From NCBI RefSeq assembly GCF_900114015.1, contig NZ_FORN01000005.1, positions 62,001 through 126,000 of the forward strand: a stretch of 64,000 bases of DNA, in the 5' to 3' direction. Made by a program: the position numbers and the translations under genes. Under the pieces are notes generated by a model that was not told where the DNA came from, did not search any database, and saw only the letters and a program-made list of their open reading frames with translations. Source of the DNA: Caulobacter sp. UNC279MFTsu5.1. Lineage in GTDB: Bacteria > Pseudomonadota > Alphaproteobacteria > Caulobacterales > Caulobacteraceae. This document shows, piece after piece, positions 52,940 through 60,565 of the stretch. Positions within the stretch are counted from its first letter, which is position 1. Every line of letters starts with the position of its first letter.

Positions 52940-54074
52940 CCCCTGGACCACCTGGCTGTTCCTGGGCGGTCGTGGAGCCGGCAAGACCTTCGCGGGGGCG
53001 TCCTGGATCAAGGATCAGGCCCAGCGAGGCGGGAACCTCGCCCTGGTCGGTCCCACGTTCCACGACGTGCGCGAGGTGATGATCGAGGGGCCGTCCGGCC
53101 TCAAGAGCCTGTATCCGGTCGGCGCCCGTCCGAAATGGCAGGCCAGCCGCCGCCGCCTGGAGTTTAGCAACGGCGCCGTCGCCCAGGCCTTCTCGGCCGA
53201 GGATCCCGACGCCCTGCGCGGGCCGCAGTTCCACGCCGCCTGGGCCGACGAGTTCTGCGCCTGGCCCAAGCCGGCCGAGACCCTGGCCATGCTGCGCTTC
53301 GGCCTGCGCCTGGGAACCGACCCGCGCCTGGTGGTCACCACCACGCCCCGGCCGATCCGCGCCCTGCGCGGCCTGATCGTCGAACCGGGCACGGTGAACA
53401 CCCGGGTCCCGACAAGCGCCAACGCCGACCACCTGGCCCCGGCCTTCCTGTCGACCCTGCAGGGCCTCTACGGCGGCACCCGCCTGGCCGCCCAGGAGCT
53501 GGACGGCCTGATCGTCGAGGGCGAGGGCGGCCTGTTCCGGGCCGAGGACCTGGCCCGCTGCCGGGGCGCGCCGCCGGCCCGCTTCCAGCGCGTGGTCGTG
53601 GCCGTCGACCCGCCGGCCACGGCGGGCGGCGACGCCTGCGGCCTGGTGGTCTGCGGACGTTTTGAGGGCAGAGCTTTCGTGCTCGAGGACCGGACCGCGC
53701 GGGGCCTGTCGCCCCACGGCTGGGCCCGCCGGGCGGTCGAGGCCGCCGCGCGCTGGAACGCCGACGCCCTGGTGGCCGAGGCCAACCAGGGCGGCGACAT
53801 GGTTCGCGCCGTCCTGGCCCAGGCCGGCCCGCCCTGCGCGGTCAAGCTGGTCAAGGCCTCGCTCGGCAAGCGGGCCCGGGCCGAGCCGGTGGCGGCGCTG
53901 TACGAGCAGGGCCGCGTGGTCCACTGCGGCGCCTTCCCGGCCCTGGAGGAGGAGCTGATGGCCCTGGGCTCGGGCGACCTGGACCACAGCCCGGACCGCG
54001 CCGACGCCCTGGTCTGGGCGGTCAGCGAGCTGATGCTGGGGGTGGGGAGAAGGCCGCGGTTGAGCGTGTTGTGA
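52755..54074 (+). CDS. GTA large terminase (TerL, g2)
   Basis: This 439-residue packaging motor has Walker A GGRGAGKTF (residues 71-79), the Walker B-like AAWADEFCAW, the coupling VVTTTPRP motif and a C-terminal RNase H-type nuclease with acidic residues in VVAVDPPATAGGDACG, ALVAEANQGGDM and SPDRADALVWAVSE. It cuts and pumps host DNA into GTA heads. It overlaps the g1-like gene by 185 bases. The start at 52755 has only a loosely spaced GGAG, so a later start is possible, although the segment before the Walker motif looks genuine. Confidence 0.92.
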   Translation: MTTLVEPPSGWLKFTPTSDADWMLLEPPENLSKWLGAASLQRIERCRAAWKPRAEHQLPPPDPWTTWLFLGGRGAGKTFAGASWIKDQAQRGGNLALVGPTFHDVREVMIEGPSGLKSLYPVGARPKWQASRRRLEFSNGAVAQAFSAEDPDALRGPQFHAAWADEFCAWPKPAETLAMLRFGLRLGTDPRLVVTTTPRPIRALRGLIVEPGTVNTRVPTSANADHLAPAFLSTLQGLYGGTRLAAQELDGLIVEGEGGLFRAEDLARCRGAPPARFQRVVVAVDPPATAGGDACGLVVCGRFEGRAFVLEDRTARGLSPHGWARRAVEAAARWNADALVAEANQGGDMVRAVLAQAGPPCAVKLVKASLGKRARAEPVAALYEQGRVVHCGAFPALEEELMALGSGDLDHSPDRADALVWAVSELMLGVGRRPRLSVL

Positions 54075-54083
54075 GGTCAAAGA

Positions 54084-54184
54084 GACCCCCTAAGTCGCTC
54101 CGCGCCCCCCCCCAGAGAAGGAGCATCTGCTCGGACTAGATCCTCCCCCTCTGGGGGAGGTGGCCCGGAGGGCCGGAGGGGGTC
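54084..54184. repeat. Palindromic intergenic repeat, family B, left flank of the DUF559 gene
   Basis: GACCCCCTAAGTCGCTCCGC...GGCCCGGAGGGCCGGAGGGGGTC. It is the reverse complement, with changes, of the copy at 54556, so the two form an inverted pair around the DUF559 gene. The middle is somewhat degenerate (CCCCCCCCCAGAGAAGG). Confidence 0.85.
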
Positions 54185-54533
54185 AGCGCCGCGCTTCCGA
54201 AAGGATCGTCCGAAGCGCCCCGTCGACACAGGCCAGGACGTCCACGGCGGGCAGCCTCAGGGTGCGAATGCCGCGCTGGGCCATCCAGTCGTCCCGCACG
54301 GCGTCGAGGCGAGGTCGGTCGCCAAGGTCATGGCCGCCGCCATCCACCTCGACGGCCAGCTTGGCCTCGTCGCAGTAGAAGTCGAGCACGTAGGGTCCGA
54401 TCGGATGCTGCTTGCGGAAATGCAGGCCCTCGAGCCGGCGGGCCTTCAGGCCAAGCCACAACAGCACCTCCGGCAGGGACATTTCACGTCGCAGCTGCTT
54501 GGCGAAGCTTCGCGTGCGGCGCGGTGCGTCCAT
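54183..54533 (-). CDS. DUF559 (Vsr-like) endonuclease-fold protein
   Basis: This 116-residue protein belongs to DUF559, which relates to very-short-patch-repair and PD-(D/E)XK nucleases. SLPEVLLWLGLKARRLEGLHFRKQHPIGPYVLDFYC and KLAVEVDGGGHD carry the expected Glu, Asp and ExD residues. It lies on the minus strand between the terL and portal genes of the GTA cluster, flanked by inverted family B repeats whose outer edge overlaps its stop codon. Nuclease activity is predicted, not shown. DUF559 genes are often solitary, and no partner methylase is present here. Confidence 0.82.
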   Translation of the reverse strand: MDAPRRTRSFAKQLRREMSLPEVLLWLGLKARRLEGLHFRKQHPIGPYVLDFYCDEAKLAVEVDGGGHDLGDRPRLDAVRDDWMAQRGIRTLRLPAVDVLACVDGALRTILSEARR

Positions 54534-54555
54534 CGATCGTTTTCCTACCGCCGCA

Positions 54556-54660
54556 GGCCCCCTCCGGCCCTTCGGGCCACCTCCCCCAGAGGGGGAGGAT
54601 CTACGCCGCGCAAGCTGCTTCCCCTCTGGGGGAGCCGTCGCGAAGCGACTGAGGGGGTCT
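54556..54660. repeat. Palindromic intergenic repeat, family B, right flank of the DUF559 gene
   Basis: GGCCCCCTCCGGCCCTTCGG...CGCGAAGCGACTGAGGGGGTC with CCCCCAGAGGGGGAG hairpins. It is inverted relative to the left copy. Confidence 0.87.
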
Positions 54661-54719
54661 TCCTACTCCCTCACAACCCTAACATGTTCATCATTCGTTC
54701 TCAACCAGCGAGGCGCCCC

Positions 54720-55874
54720 ATGCCCCTGTTCAAACCCCGCCGCCCGCCGGAGGCCAAGGACTCCCGGGCGGCGCGCCTGATCGCCGTCACCACGGCCGGG
54801 CGGCCGCGCTGGACGCCGCGCGACTACGCCGCCCTGGCCTCGGAGGGCTTCGGCAAGAACCCGATCGCCTATCGCTGCGTGCGGATGATCGCCGAGGCCG
54901 CCGCGGCCGTGCCGCTGGCGGTGTTCGTCGACGGCCGGCGGGCCGACGACCATCCGTTGCGCCGGCTGCTTCAGGCCCCCAATCCCGAACAGGGCGGGGC
55001 CGACCTGATGGAGGCGTTCTTCGGCCACCTCCAGGTCGCCGGCAACGGCTACCTGGAGGCTGCCCAGGACAAGGGCGGAGACGACGCCCCGACCGAGCTC
55101 TACGCCCTGCGGCCCGACCGGATGACCGTCGTGCCCGGCCCGCGCGGCTGGCCGCTGGCCTACGACTACCAGGTCGCCGGCCGCACGGCGCGGATCGGCC
55201 GCGACGCCGCCGGCTGGCTGCCGGTGCTGCACCTGCGGCTGTTCAACCCGACCGACGACCACTACGGCTTCTCGCCGCTGGAGGCGGCGGCCTTCGCCAT
55301 CGACGTGCACAACGCCTCGGGGGCCTGGAACAAGGCCCTGCTCGACAACAGCGCCCGGCCGTCCGGGGCCCTGGTCTACGCCAACCGCGAGGCCGGCGAC
55401 CGGCTCTCGGCCGAGCAGTTCGAACGGCTGAAGGCCGAGCTCAGCGACGCCCACGCCGGGACCGCCAACGCCGGCCGGCCGCTGCTGCTGGAAGGCGGCC
55501 TCGACTGGCGGCCGATGTCGCTGAGCCCGGCCGACATGGACTTCATCGCCGGCAAGCACGCCGCCGCCCGCGAGATCGCCCTGGCGTTCGGCGTGCCGCC
55601 CCAGCTGTTGGGCGTGCCGGGCGACGCCACCTACGCCAACTACCGCGAGGCCAACGGCGCGTTCTGGCGGCACACGGTCGTGCCCCTGGCCGAGCGGGCG
55701 GCGCGGGCCCTGTCGGCCTGGCTGGCGCCCCGCTTCCCCGGCGCCCGCATCGCCTGCGACCTGGACGCCGTGCCGGCCCTGTCGGCCGAACGCGACGCCC
55801 TGTGGGCCCGACTGGAAGGGGCCAGCTTCCTCACCGACGCCGAGCGGCGGCGGCTGGCGGGGCTGGAGGGCTGA
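54720..55874 (+). CDS. GTA portal protein (g3)
   Basis: This 384-residue HK97-type portal forms the dodecameric DNA entry ring at the head vertex. Recognisable are YRCVRMIAEAAAAVPLAVFVDG, LLQAPNPEQGGADLMEAFFGHLQVAGNGYLEA, PLEAAAFAIDVHNASGAWNKALLDNSARPSGAL and FGVPPQLLGVPGDATYANYREANGAFWRHTV. ATG 54720 was chosen because GAGG sits six bases upstream; ATG 54684 in frame is an alternative. Confidence 0.93.
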   Translation: MPLFKPRRPPEAKDSRAARLIAVTTAGRPRWTPRDYAALASEGFGKNPIAYRCVRMIAEAAAAVPLAVFVDGRRADDHPLRRLLQAPNPEQGGADLMEAFFGHLQVAGNGYLEAAQDKGGDDAPTELYALRPDRMTVVPGPRGWPLAYDYQVAGRTARIGRDAAGWLPVLHLRLFNPTDDHYGFSPLEAAAFAIDVHNASGAWNKALLDNSARPSGALVYANREAGDRLSAEQFERLKAELSDAHAGTANAGRPLLLEGGLDWRPMSLSPADMDFIAGKHAAAREIALAFGVPPQLLGVPGDATYANYREANGAFWRHTVVPLAERAARALSAWLAPRFPGARIACDLDAVPALSAERDALWARLEGASFLTDAERRRLAGLEG

Positions 55875-55881
55875 TCCGCCA

Positions 55882-55932
55882 CTTGCCCGCATCTGGCGGC
55901 TGAGCCGCCTGTCCGCCCCATAGGGGGCAAGT
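55882..55932. repeat. Short family C repeat
   Basis: ACTTGCCCGCATCTGGCGGC...CGCCCCATAGGGGGCAAG. The middle of the standard element is missing. Confidence 0.7.
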
Positions 55933-55946
55933 CCCCGGAGAAATCC

Positions 55947-56189
55947 ATGACGACATCAAACCGCTGGCGGCTCGACCGCCAGGTTTCGGTCGGCCTGCTG
56001 GTCGCCGTGGCCCTGCAGGCCGCGACCGCCCTGATGTGGGCCGGCCGGGCCAGCGCGCGGATCGACGACCTGCGCCAGCGCCTCGACGCCCAGGCTCCGG
56101 TCGCCGAGCGCCTGGCGAGGCTGGAGACCCAAGCCGAGGCCACGCGGGCCGCGCTGGCCCGGATCGAGAGCAAGCTGGATCAGCAGTAG
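55947..56189 (+). CDS. Small GTA membrane/coiled-coil protein (g3.5-like)
   Basis: This 80-residue protein has one hydrophobic segment (SVGLLVAVALQAATALMWAG) followed by a coiled coil (ARIDDLRQRLDAQAPVAERLARLETQAEATRAAL). It sits between portal and protease genes, where Rhodobacter GTA has orf g3.5. CCGGAGAAATCC precedes the ATG. The function is unknown. Confidence 0.7.
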   Translation: MTTSNRWRLDRQVSVGLLVAVALQAATALMWAGRASARIDDLRQRLDAQAPVAERLARLETQAEATRAALARIESKLDQQ

Positions 56190-56197
56190 CGCACGGA

Positions 56198-56311
56198 CTT
56201 GCCCCCACCTGGCGGCTGCGCCGCCTGTCCGCCCCCATAGGGGGCGGAGCCTAGAGCGCTCTTCCCCCTCTGGGGGAAGACGACCGCGAAGCGGTCCGTA
56301 GGGGGCAAGTG
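56198..56311. repeat. Palindromic intergenic repeat, family C
   Basis: CTTGCCCCCACCTGGCGGCT...AGCGGTCCGTAGGGGGCAAG inside the GTA cluster. Confidence 0.85.
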
Positions 56312-56332
56312 GTCACCGCACAGGAGCCCCTC

Positions 56333-56752
56333 ATGACCGACGACCTGCCCATCGAGGGCCACGCCTCCCTCTTCTGGACCCGCGACCTCAACGACGACGT
56401 CGCCGCCTCGGGCGCCTTCGCCGCCAGCCTGGCCCGCACCGGCCCGGCCGGCGTCAAGATGCTGCATCAGCACGACGACGCCGAGCCGGTGGGCGTCTGG
56501 GACGAGATCGCCGAGGACGCGACCGGCCTCTACGTCCGGGGCCGCGTCCTGCGGACCACGCCGCGGGGCCGCCTGGTCGCCGCCCTGGTCGAGGCCGGCG
56601 CGCTGGACGGCCTCTCCATCGGCTTCCGCGCCGTGAAGGCCCGGCCCGACGAGACCGGCCGCCTGCGGGTGTTGACCGAGGTCGAGCTGTGGGAGGTGTC
56701 GATCGTGACCTTCCCGATGCTGCCGGGCGCGCGGCTGAAGCGCGTCGGCTGA
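56333..56752 (+). CDS. GTA prohead protease (g4)
   Basis: This 139-residue HK97-family maturation protease has the start IEGHASLFWTRDLNDDVAASGAF, catalytic His in MLHQHDD and Ser in LDGLSIGFR. It trims the capsid protein during head assembly. ATG 56333 follows CAGGAG; an upstream GTG at 56309 lies within the end of the family C repeat. Confidence 0.9.
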   Translation: MTDDLPIEGHASLFWTRDLNDDVAASGAFAASLARTGPAGVKMLHQHDDAEPVGVWDEIAEDATGLYVRGRVLRTTPRGRLVAALVEAGALDGLSIGFRAVKARPDETGRLRVLTEVELWEVSIVTFPMLPGARLKRVG

Positions 56753-56760
56753 ACCGGGGC

Positions 56761-57003
56761 TCAGGAGTTTTCGGTTTCGTCCAGGTACTGGTCGATCGCG
56801 CGATCGGTGGCTTCGATGACATCCGCCCAGACCGGATTGGCGCTGACCCGTCGCTTGGCCTCGCCGAGGTCTAGGCCGCGTCGGTCGCATAACACGCGCA
56901 TGGAGGCGATCATCGACACGCCCTCGGCGTGCAGGAACACGATCGCCTCGTCGATATCGGCGGGACAGCGTTTCAGGATTTGCGGGTCGACGGCGAGGGA
57001 CAT
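56761..57003 (-). CDS. Small protein with ribosomal L7/L12 C-terminal-like motif
   Basis: This 80-residue soluble protein (MSLAVDPQILKRCPADIDEA...) has LCDRRGLDLGEAKRRVSANP, which resembles the helix pair of the L7/L12 C-terminal fold. It is on the strand opposite the GTA genes, between protease and capsid. Function is unknown. The start is ATG 57003 because upstream in-frame sequence lies in a repeat region. Confidence 0.6.
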   Translation of the reverse strand: MSLAVDPQILKRCPADIDEAIVFLHAEGVSMIASMRVLCDRRGLDLGEAKRRVSANPVWADVIEATDRAIDQYLDETENS

Positions 57004-57071
57004 GTTGGCTCCGGCGAAAAGCCTATTCGCCAGCCTGCACCGACGCAATCCGCGCGGAAAAGTCGTTTGAA

Positions 57072-57210
57072 TCTCCCTTCCCCCTTGATGGGGGAAGGGC
57101 CGGGTTTGGGGGTGACGACGGCGGTTCCGCGCCAAGACCCCCGCCCGTCATTGGGTCGGGCGCGCCGCGTTCACCCCCACCCCAACCCCTCCCCCATCGA
57201 GGGGGAGGGG
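57072..57210. repeat. Palindromic intergenic repeat, family J
   Basis: CTCCCTTCCCCCTTGATGGG...CCCTCCCCCATCGAGGGGGAGGGG with GGGTTTGGGGGTGA / TTCACCCCCACCCCAAC inner arms. It is the only copy in the window. Confidence 0.8.
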
Positions 57211-57227
57211 CCTATCCGGAGACTCCC

Positions 57228-58454
57228 ATGAAGGAAACCAAACAGGCCGCGGCCTCGCCCGAGGCCCGCGCGGCGCTGCACGAGGTGCTGGCGGCGTTCG
57301 AGGGCTTCAAGGCCGCCAACGACCAGCGCCTGGCCGCGCTGGAGACCAAGCGCGCCGACGTGCTGCTGGAGGAGAAGGTCGCCCGCATCGACGACGCCGT
57401 CTCCCAGGCCCAAGCGCGGCTGGACCGCGTGCTGGCCGAGGCGCGCAGGCCTTCCATTGGCGGTGATGCGCCGCTGGCGCATGTCGACGAGCGCAAGGCC
57501 GCCTTCGACCGCTACATCAAGACCGGCGAGGCCCCCGCCCTGCTGCTGGAGGCCAAGGGCCTGTCGGAGGGCGTGGCCACGGCCGGCGGCTATGTGGCCC
57601 CGGCCGAGCTGGAGCGGCAGATCCTGCGCCGCCTGCAGGCGTCCTCGCCGATGCGCGACATCTGCCAGGTGCGCACCATCGGCGCCGGGACCTTCCGCAA
57701 GCCGGTGTCGACCGCCGGCCTCGCCGCCAGCTGGGTGGCCGAGACCGCGGCGCGTCCGGAGACCGCGGCCCCGACCCTGGACGTGATCGACTTCCCGGCC
57801 GGCGAGCTCTACGCCAGCCCGGCCGCCACCCAGGCCCTGCTCGACGACGCCTATGTCAACATCGACGAGTGGCTGGCGGAAGAAGTGCAGGACGCCTTCG
57901 CCGCCCAGGAGACCAGCGCCTTCATCGCCGGCGACGGGGTCAACAAGCCCAAGGGCCTGCTGGCCTACACGGCGGCGGCCGACGCCTCGGCGACCTGGGG
58001 CCAGCTCGGCTACCTGGCCACCGGCGCAGCCGGCGCCTGGCCGGCGTCCAACCCGACCGACAGGCTGATCGACCTGATCTACGCGGCCAAGACCCAGTAC
58101 CGCCAGAACGGTCGCTTCGTGATGAACCGCCGCACGGTCAGCGCCGTGCGCAAGTTCAAGGACGCCCAGGGCAACTACATCTGGAACGCGGCCCTGCAGC
58201 CGGGCCAGTCGGCCAGCCTGCTGGGCTATCCGGTCACCGAGATCGAGGCCATGCCCGACGTGGCGGCCAACGCCCTGGCCATCGCGTTCGGCGACTTCGA
58301 GAAGGGCTACCTGATCGTCGACCGGGCCGGCGTCCGCGTGCTGCGCGACCCCTATTCGGCCAAGCCGCACGTGCTGTTCTACACCACCAAGCGGGTCGGC
58401 GGCGGGGTGCAGAACTTCGACGCGATCAAGCTGCTGAAGTTCGCGGCGAGCTAA
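57228..58454 (+). CDS. GTA major capsid protein (g5)
   Basis: This 408-residue HK97-fold capsid protein has a coiled-coil delta domain at the N-terminus (about residues 1-75, cut during maturation) and the shell domain from about residue 85 (DERKAAFDRYIKTGEAPAL). Shell motifs include GGYVAPAELERQILRRLQASSPM, FAAQETSAFIAGDGVNKPKGLL and FGDFEKGYLIVDRAGVRVLRDPYSAKPHVLFYTTKRVGGGV. ATG 57228 follows CCGGAGACTCCC. Confidence 0.95.
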   Translation: MKETKQAAASPEARAALHEVLAAFEGFKAANDQRLAALETKRADVLLEEKVARIDDAVSQAQARLDRVLAEARRPSIGGDAPLAHVDERKAAFDRYIKTGEAPALLLEAKGLSEGVATAGGYVAPAELERQILRRLQASSPMRDICQVRTIGAGTFRKPVSTAGLAASWVAETAARPETAAPTLDVIDFPAGELYASPAATQALLDDAYVNIDEWLAEEVQDAFAAQETSAFIAGDGVNKPKGLLAYTAAADASATWGQLGYLATGAAGAWPASNPTDRLIDLIYAAKTQYRQNGRFVMNRRTVSAVRKFKDAQGNYIWNAALQPGQSASLLGYPVTEIEAMPDVAANALAIAFGDFEKGYLIVDRAGVRVLRDPYSAKPHVLFYTTKRVGGGVQNFDAIKLLKFAAS

Positions 58455-58460
58455 GGTTTT

Positions 58461-58624
58461 CCTTCTCCCCTTGTGGGAGAAGGTGGCCTGCGAAGCAGGT
58501 CGGATGAGGGGTCGAAAGACCTGTCCGGTCTGCTTCGTTCCACCGCCGAAAGACGCGCCGCCGACCGCCGCGCGTCCCCTCATCCGTCGGCTGCGCCGAC
58601 ACCTTCTCCCACAAGGGGAGAAGG
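58461..58624. repeat. Palindromic intergenic repeat, family I
   Basis: CCTTCTCCCCTTGTGGGAGAAGGTGGC...CACCTTCTCCCACAAGGGGAGAAGG with GATGAGGGGTCG / CCCCTCATCC inner arms. Confidence 0.85.
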
Positions 58625-58639
58625 AACGGGATTTCCACC

Positions 58640-58909
58640 ATGCCCCTCTCCATCACCCTGGCCGAGGCCAAGGGCTTCCTGCGCGTGGCCGACGCCACGG
58701 AGGACGCCCTGGTCGGCCTGCTGATCGACGCCGCCGAGGCGCGGGTCGCCGCCGCTGTCGGCCTGGCCCTGACGCCGGCCAGCCCCGCGCCGCTGCGGCT
58801 GGCCGTGCTGGTCCTGGTCGCCCACGCCTACGAGCACCGCGACGACGGCGAGCCGCCGCTCGGCCTGGTCGAGACCTGGCTGGCCCCCTATCGGGAGGCC
58901 CGGCTGTGA
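58640..58909 (+). CDS. GTA head-tail adaptor (g6)
   Basis: This 89-residue helical protein (MPLSITLAEAKGFLRVADAT...) fits the phage gp6-like head-tail connector family, with LLIDAAEARVAAAVGL and LAVLVLVAHAYEHRDDGE. It extends the portal toward the tail. Its stop overlaps the GTG start of the next gene. A GGAGAAGGA sits 14 bases before ATG, a rather long spacing. Confidence 0.85.
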   Translation: MPLSITLAEAKGFLRVADATEDALVGLLIDAAEARVAAAVGLALTPASPAPLRLAVLVLVAHAYEHRDDGEPPLGLVETWLAPYREARL

Positions 58910-59322
58910 GCGGCCCCGGCAATCTGGGCGCCGACGCGGCCATCGCCGCCGCCCTGGTCGAGGCCCTGAAGGCCGCGCCCGCCGTCTCCGCCCTGGTCGC
59001 CGCCCGCGTCCACGCCGACCCGCCGCGCCATCCGGTCTATCCCTGCGTCAGTCTGGGCCGCCAGGAGAGCCGGCCGTTCGGCCCGGAGGCGGACGGGCTG
59101 GAGCACCTGCTGACCCTCACCTGCGCCAGCAAGTTCGGCGGGCCCGAGGAGGCGCGGGCCGTCACCTCGGCCGTCCGCGCGGCTGTGCACAACGCGCCGC
59201 TGGCGGTAGTCGGCCGGCGCCTCGTCACCCTGCGCGTCACCTATGCCGACGTCTTCCGCGCCGCCGACCGCGAGCTGTCGCTGGGCGTGCTGCGGGTGCG
59301 GGCGGTGACGGAGAGCGCCTAG
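58906..59322 (+). CDS. GTA tail terminator (g8, DUF3168)
   Basis: This 138-residue protein belongs to DUF3168, which closes the tail tube at the head side. Typical are the helical start DAAIAAALVEALKAAPAV, HPVYPCVSLGRQESRPFGPEADGLEHLLTLTCAS and a C-terminal LRVTYADVFRAADRELSLGVLRVRAVTE. It starts with GTG 58906, overlapping the g6 stop, with GGGAGG upstream. No g7-like gene lies between g6 and this one. Confidence 0.85.
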   Translation: MSGPGNLGADAAIAAALVEALKAAPAVSALVAARVHADPPRHPVYPCVSLGRQESRPFGPEADGLEHLLTLTCASKFGGPEEARAVTSAVRAAVHNAPLAVVGRRLVTLRVTYADVFRAADRELSLGVLRVRAVTESA

Positions 59323-59328
59323 TCCAGA

Positions 59329-59447
59329 CTTGCCCCCACCTGACCGCTTCGCGGTCTGTCCGCCCCCATGGGGGGCGGAGCCTCCGCCGAGCGGCTCTTC
59401 CCCCTCTGGGGGAAGACGACCGCGAAGCGGTCCGTAGGGGGCAAGTG
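59329..59447. repeat. Palindromic intergenic repeat, family C
   Basis: CTTGCCCCCACCTGACCGCTTCG...AGCGGTCCGTAGGGGGCAAG between g8 and g9. Confidence 0.85.
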
Positions 59448-59478
59448 TTCGTCGCAATCACGAAACCCGGAGATCCCC

Positions 59479-59895
59479 ATGGCCGCCCAAGCCGGCAAAG
59501 ACATCCTCCTGAAGATCGGCGACGGCGGGTCGCCGCAGGTCTTCACCACCGTGGCCGGCCTGCGGGCCCGCACGATCAGCCTCAACGCCCAGGCCATCGA
59601 CGCCACCGACGGCGACAGCGCCGGCCGCTGGCGCGAGCTGCTGGCCGGGTCGGGCGTGCGCTCGGTCGCGGTGTCGGGCAGCGGCGTGTTCCGCGACGCG
59701 GCCTCCGACGCGGCGGTGCGCGACAGCTTCTTCGCCCAGACCGCCCGCACCTGGCGGCTGGTGATCCCTGACTTCGTGCAGCTGGAAGGCCCGTTCCTGG
59801 TGGCGGCCCTCGAATACGCCGGCGACCACGACGGCGAGGCCGCCTTCGCCCTGTCCCTGGCCTCGGCCGGGGCGGTGACGTTCCTGGCGATTTAG
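59479..59895 (+). CDS. GTA major tail (tube) protein (g9)
   Basis: This 138-residue protein has DILLKIGDGGSPQVFTTVAGLRARTISLN and the GRWRELLAGSGVRSVAVSGSGVF motif of TP901-1-type tail tube proteins, followed by VPDFVQ-type and ALSLASAGAVTFLA strands. It stacks as rings to form the tail tube. CCGGAGATCCCC precedes ATG 59479. Confidence 0.9.
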   Translation: MAAQAGKDILLKIGDGGSPQVFTTVAGLRARTISLNAQAIDATDGDSAGRWRELLAGSGVRSVAVSGSGVFRDAASDAAVRDSFFAQTARTWRLVIPDFVQLEGPFLVAALEYAGDHDGEAAFALSLASAGAVTFLAI

Positions 59896-59905
59896 CCTTC
59901 AAGAT

Positions 59906-60032
59906 CCGCTCATCCCGGCGAATGCCGGGACCCAGATGGACTAACGGTGTGGCTGACGCCAGGAGCGCCGAGCCCTTCCAATCATCCACACAGCTTTGGG
60001 ATCTGGGTCCCGGCATTCGCCGGGATGAGCGG
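59906..60032. repeat. Palindromic intergenic repeat, family D
   Basis: CCGCTCATCCCGGCGAATGC...GCATTCGCCGGGATGAGCGG between g9 and g10. Confidence 0.87.
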
Positions 60033-60062
60033 AGATTGGGGTGTTTGAAAAGGTGTTCACCC

Positions 60063-60359
60063 ATGCCCATGCCCATCCCCAACCCCGCCCGCGGCGAGGT
60101 CGTCGCGCCGTTGGCCGGCGCGCCCCGCCGCCTGTGCCTGACCCTGGGCGCCCTGGCCCGGATCGAGGCGGCGCTCGGCCTGGACGACTGGAACGCGTTG
60201 CCGGAACGCTTCGGCCGGCTGTCGGCGAGCGAGCTGCTGGTCGTCCTGGCCGCTCTGCTCGAGGGCGGCGGCGAGGATCCGGCGGTCCTGGACGCCCGGC
60301 CGGTGTCGATCCCGGAAGCGGTCGCGGCCGTGGCCGCCGCCCTGGCCGCCTGCGCATGA
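60063..60359 (+). CDS. GTA tail assembly chaperone (g10 family)
   Basis: This 98-residue protein has IPNPARGEVVAPLAGAPRRLCLTLGALARIEAALGLDDW and a helical C-terminus, matching the GTA gp10 family (phage tail chaperone 11). It likely helps fold the tape measure during tail assembly. ATG 60063 or 60069 could start it. The stop lies just before the g10.1-like gene. Confidence 0.82.
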   Translation: MPMPIPNPARGEVVAPLAGAPRRLCLTLGALARIEAALGLDDWNALPERFGRLSASELLVVLAALLEGGGEDPAVLDARPVSIPEAVAAVAAALAACA

Positions 60360-60369
60360 CGCCCCGCCG

Positions 60370-60555
60370 ATGAAGCCCCATTGGCGCGCCGCCCTGCGCC
60401 GGGCGGTCCTGGAGCTGGGCGTCCCGCCGCGCGACTTCTGGCGGCTGTCCCTGGCCGAGTGGCGGGTCCTGGCCGAGGTCCCGGCCGCCCCGGCGCTGAA
60501 CCGTGCGGCGCTGGACGCCCTGATCGCCCGCTTTCCCGACAACCCGACGTCTTAG
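60370..60555 (+). CDS. GTA tail assembly chaperone (g10.1, DUF2376-like)
   Basis: This 61-residue protein (MKPHWRAALRRAVLELGVPPRDFWRLSLAEW...) matches the small Phage_TAC_6/DUF2376 family known between g10 and g11 of Rhodobacter GTA. It acts with gp10 as tail chaperone. It starts 11 bases after the g10 stop and ends 11 bases before g11. Confidence 0.82.
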   Translation: MKPHWRAALRRAVLELGVPPRDFWRLSLAEWRVLAEVPAAPALNRAALDALIARFPDNPTS

Positions 60556-60565
60556 GGGAGACCCC

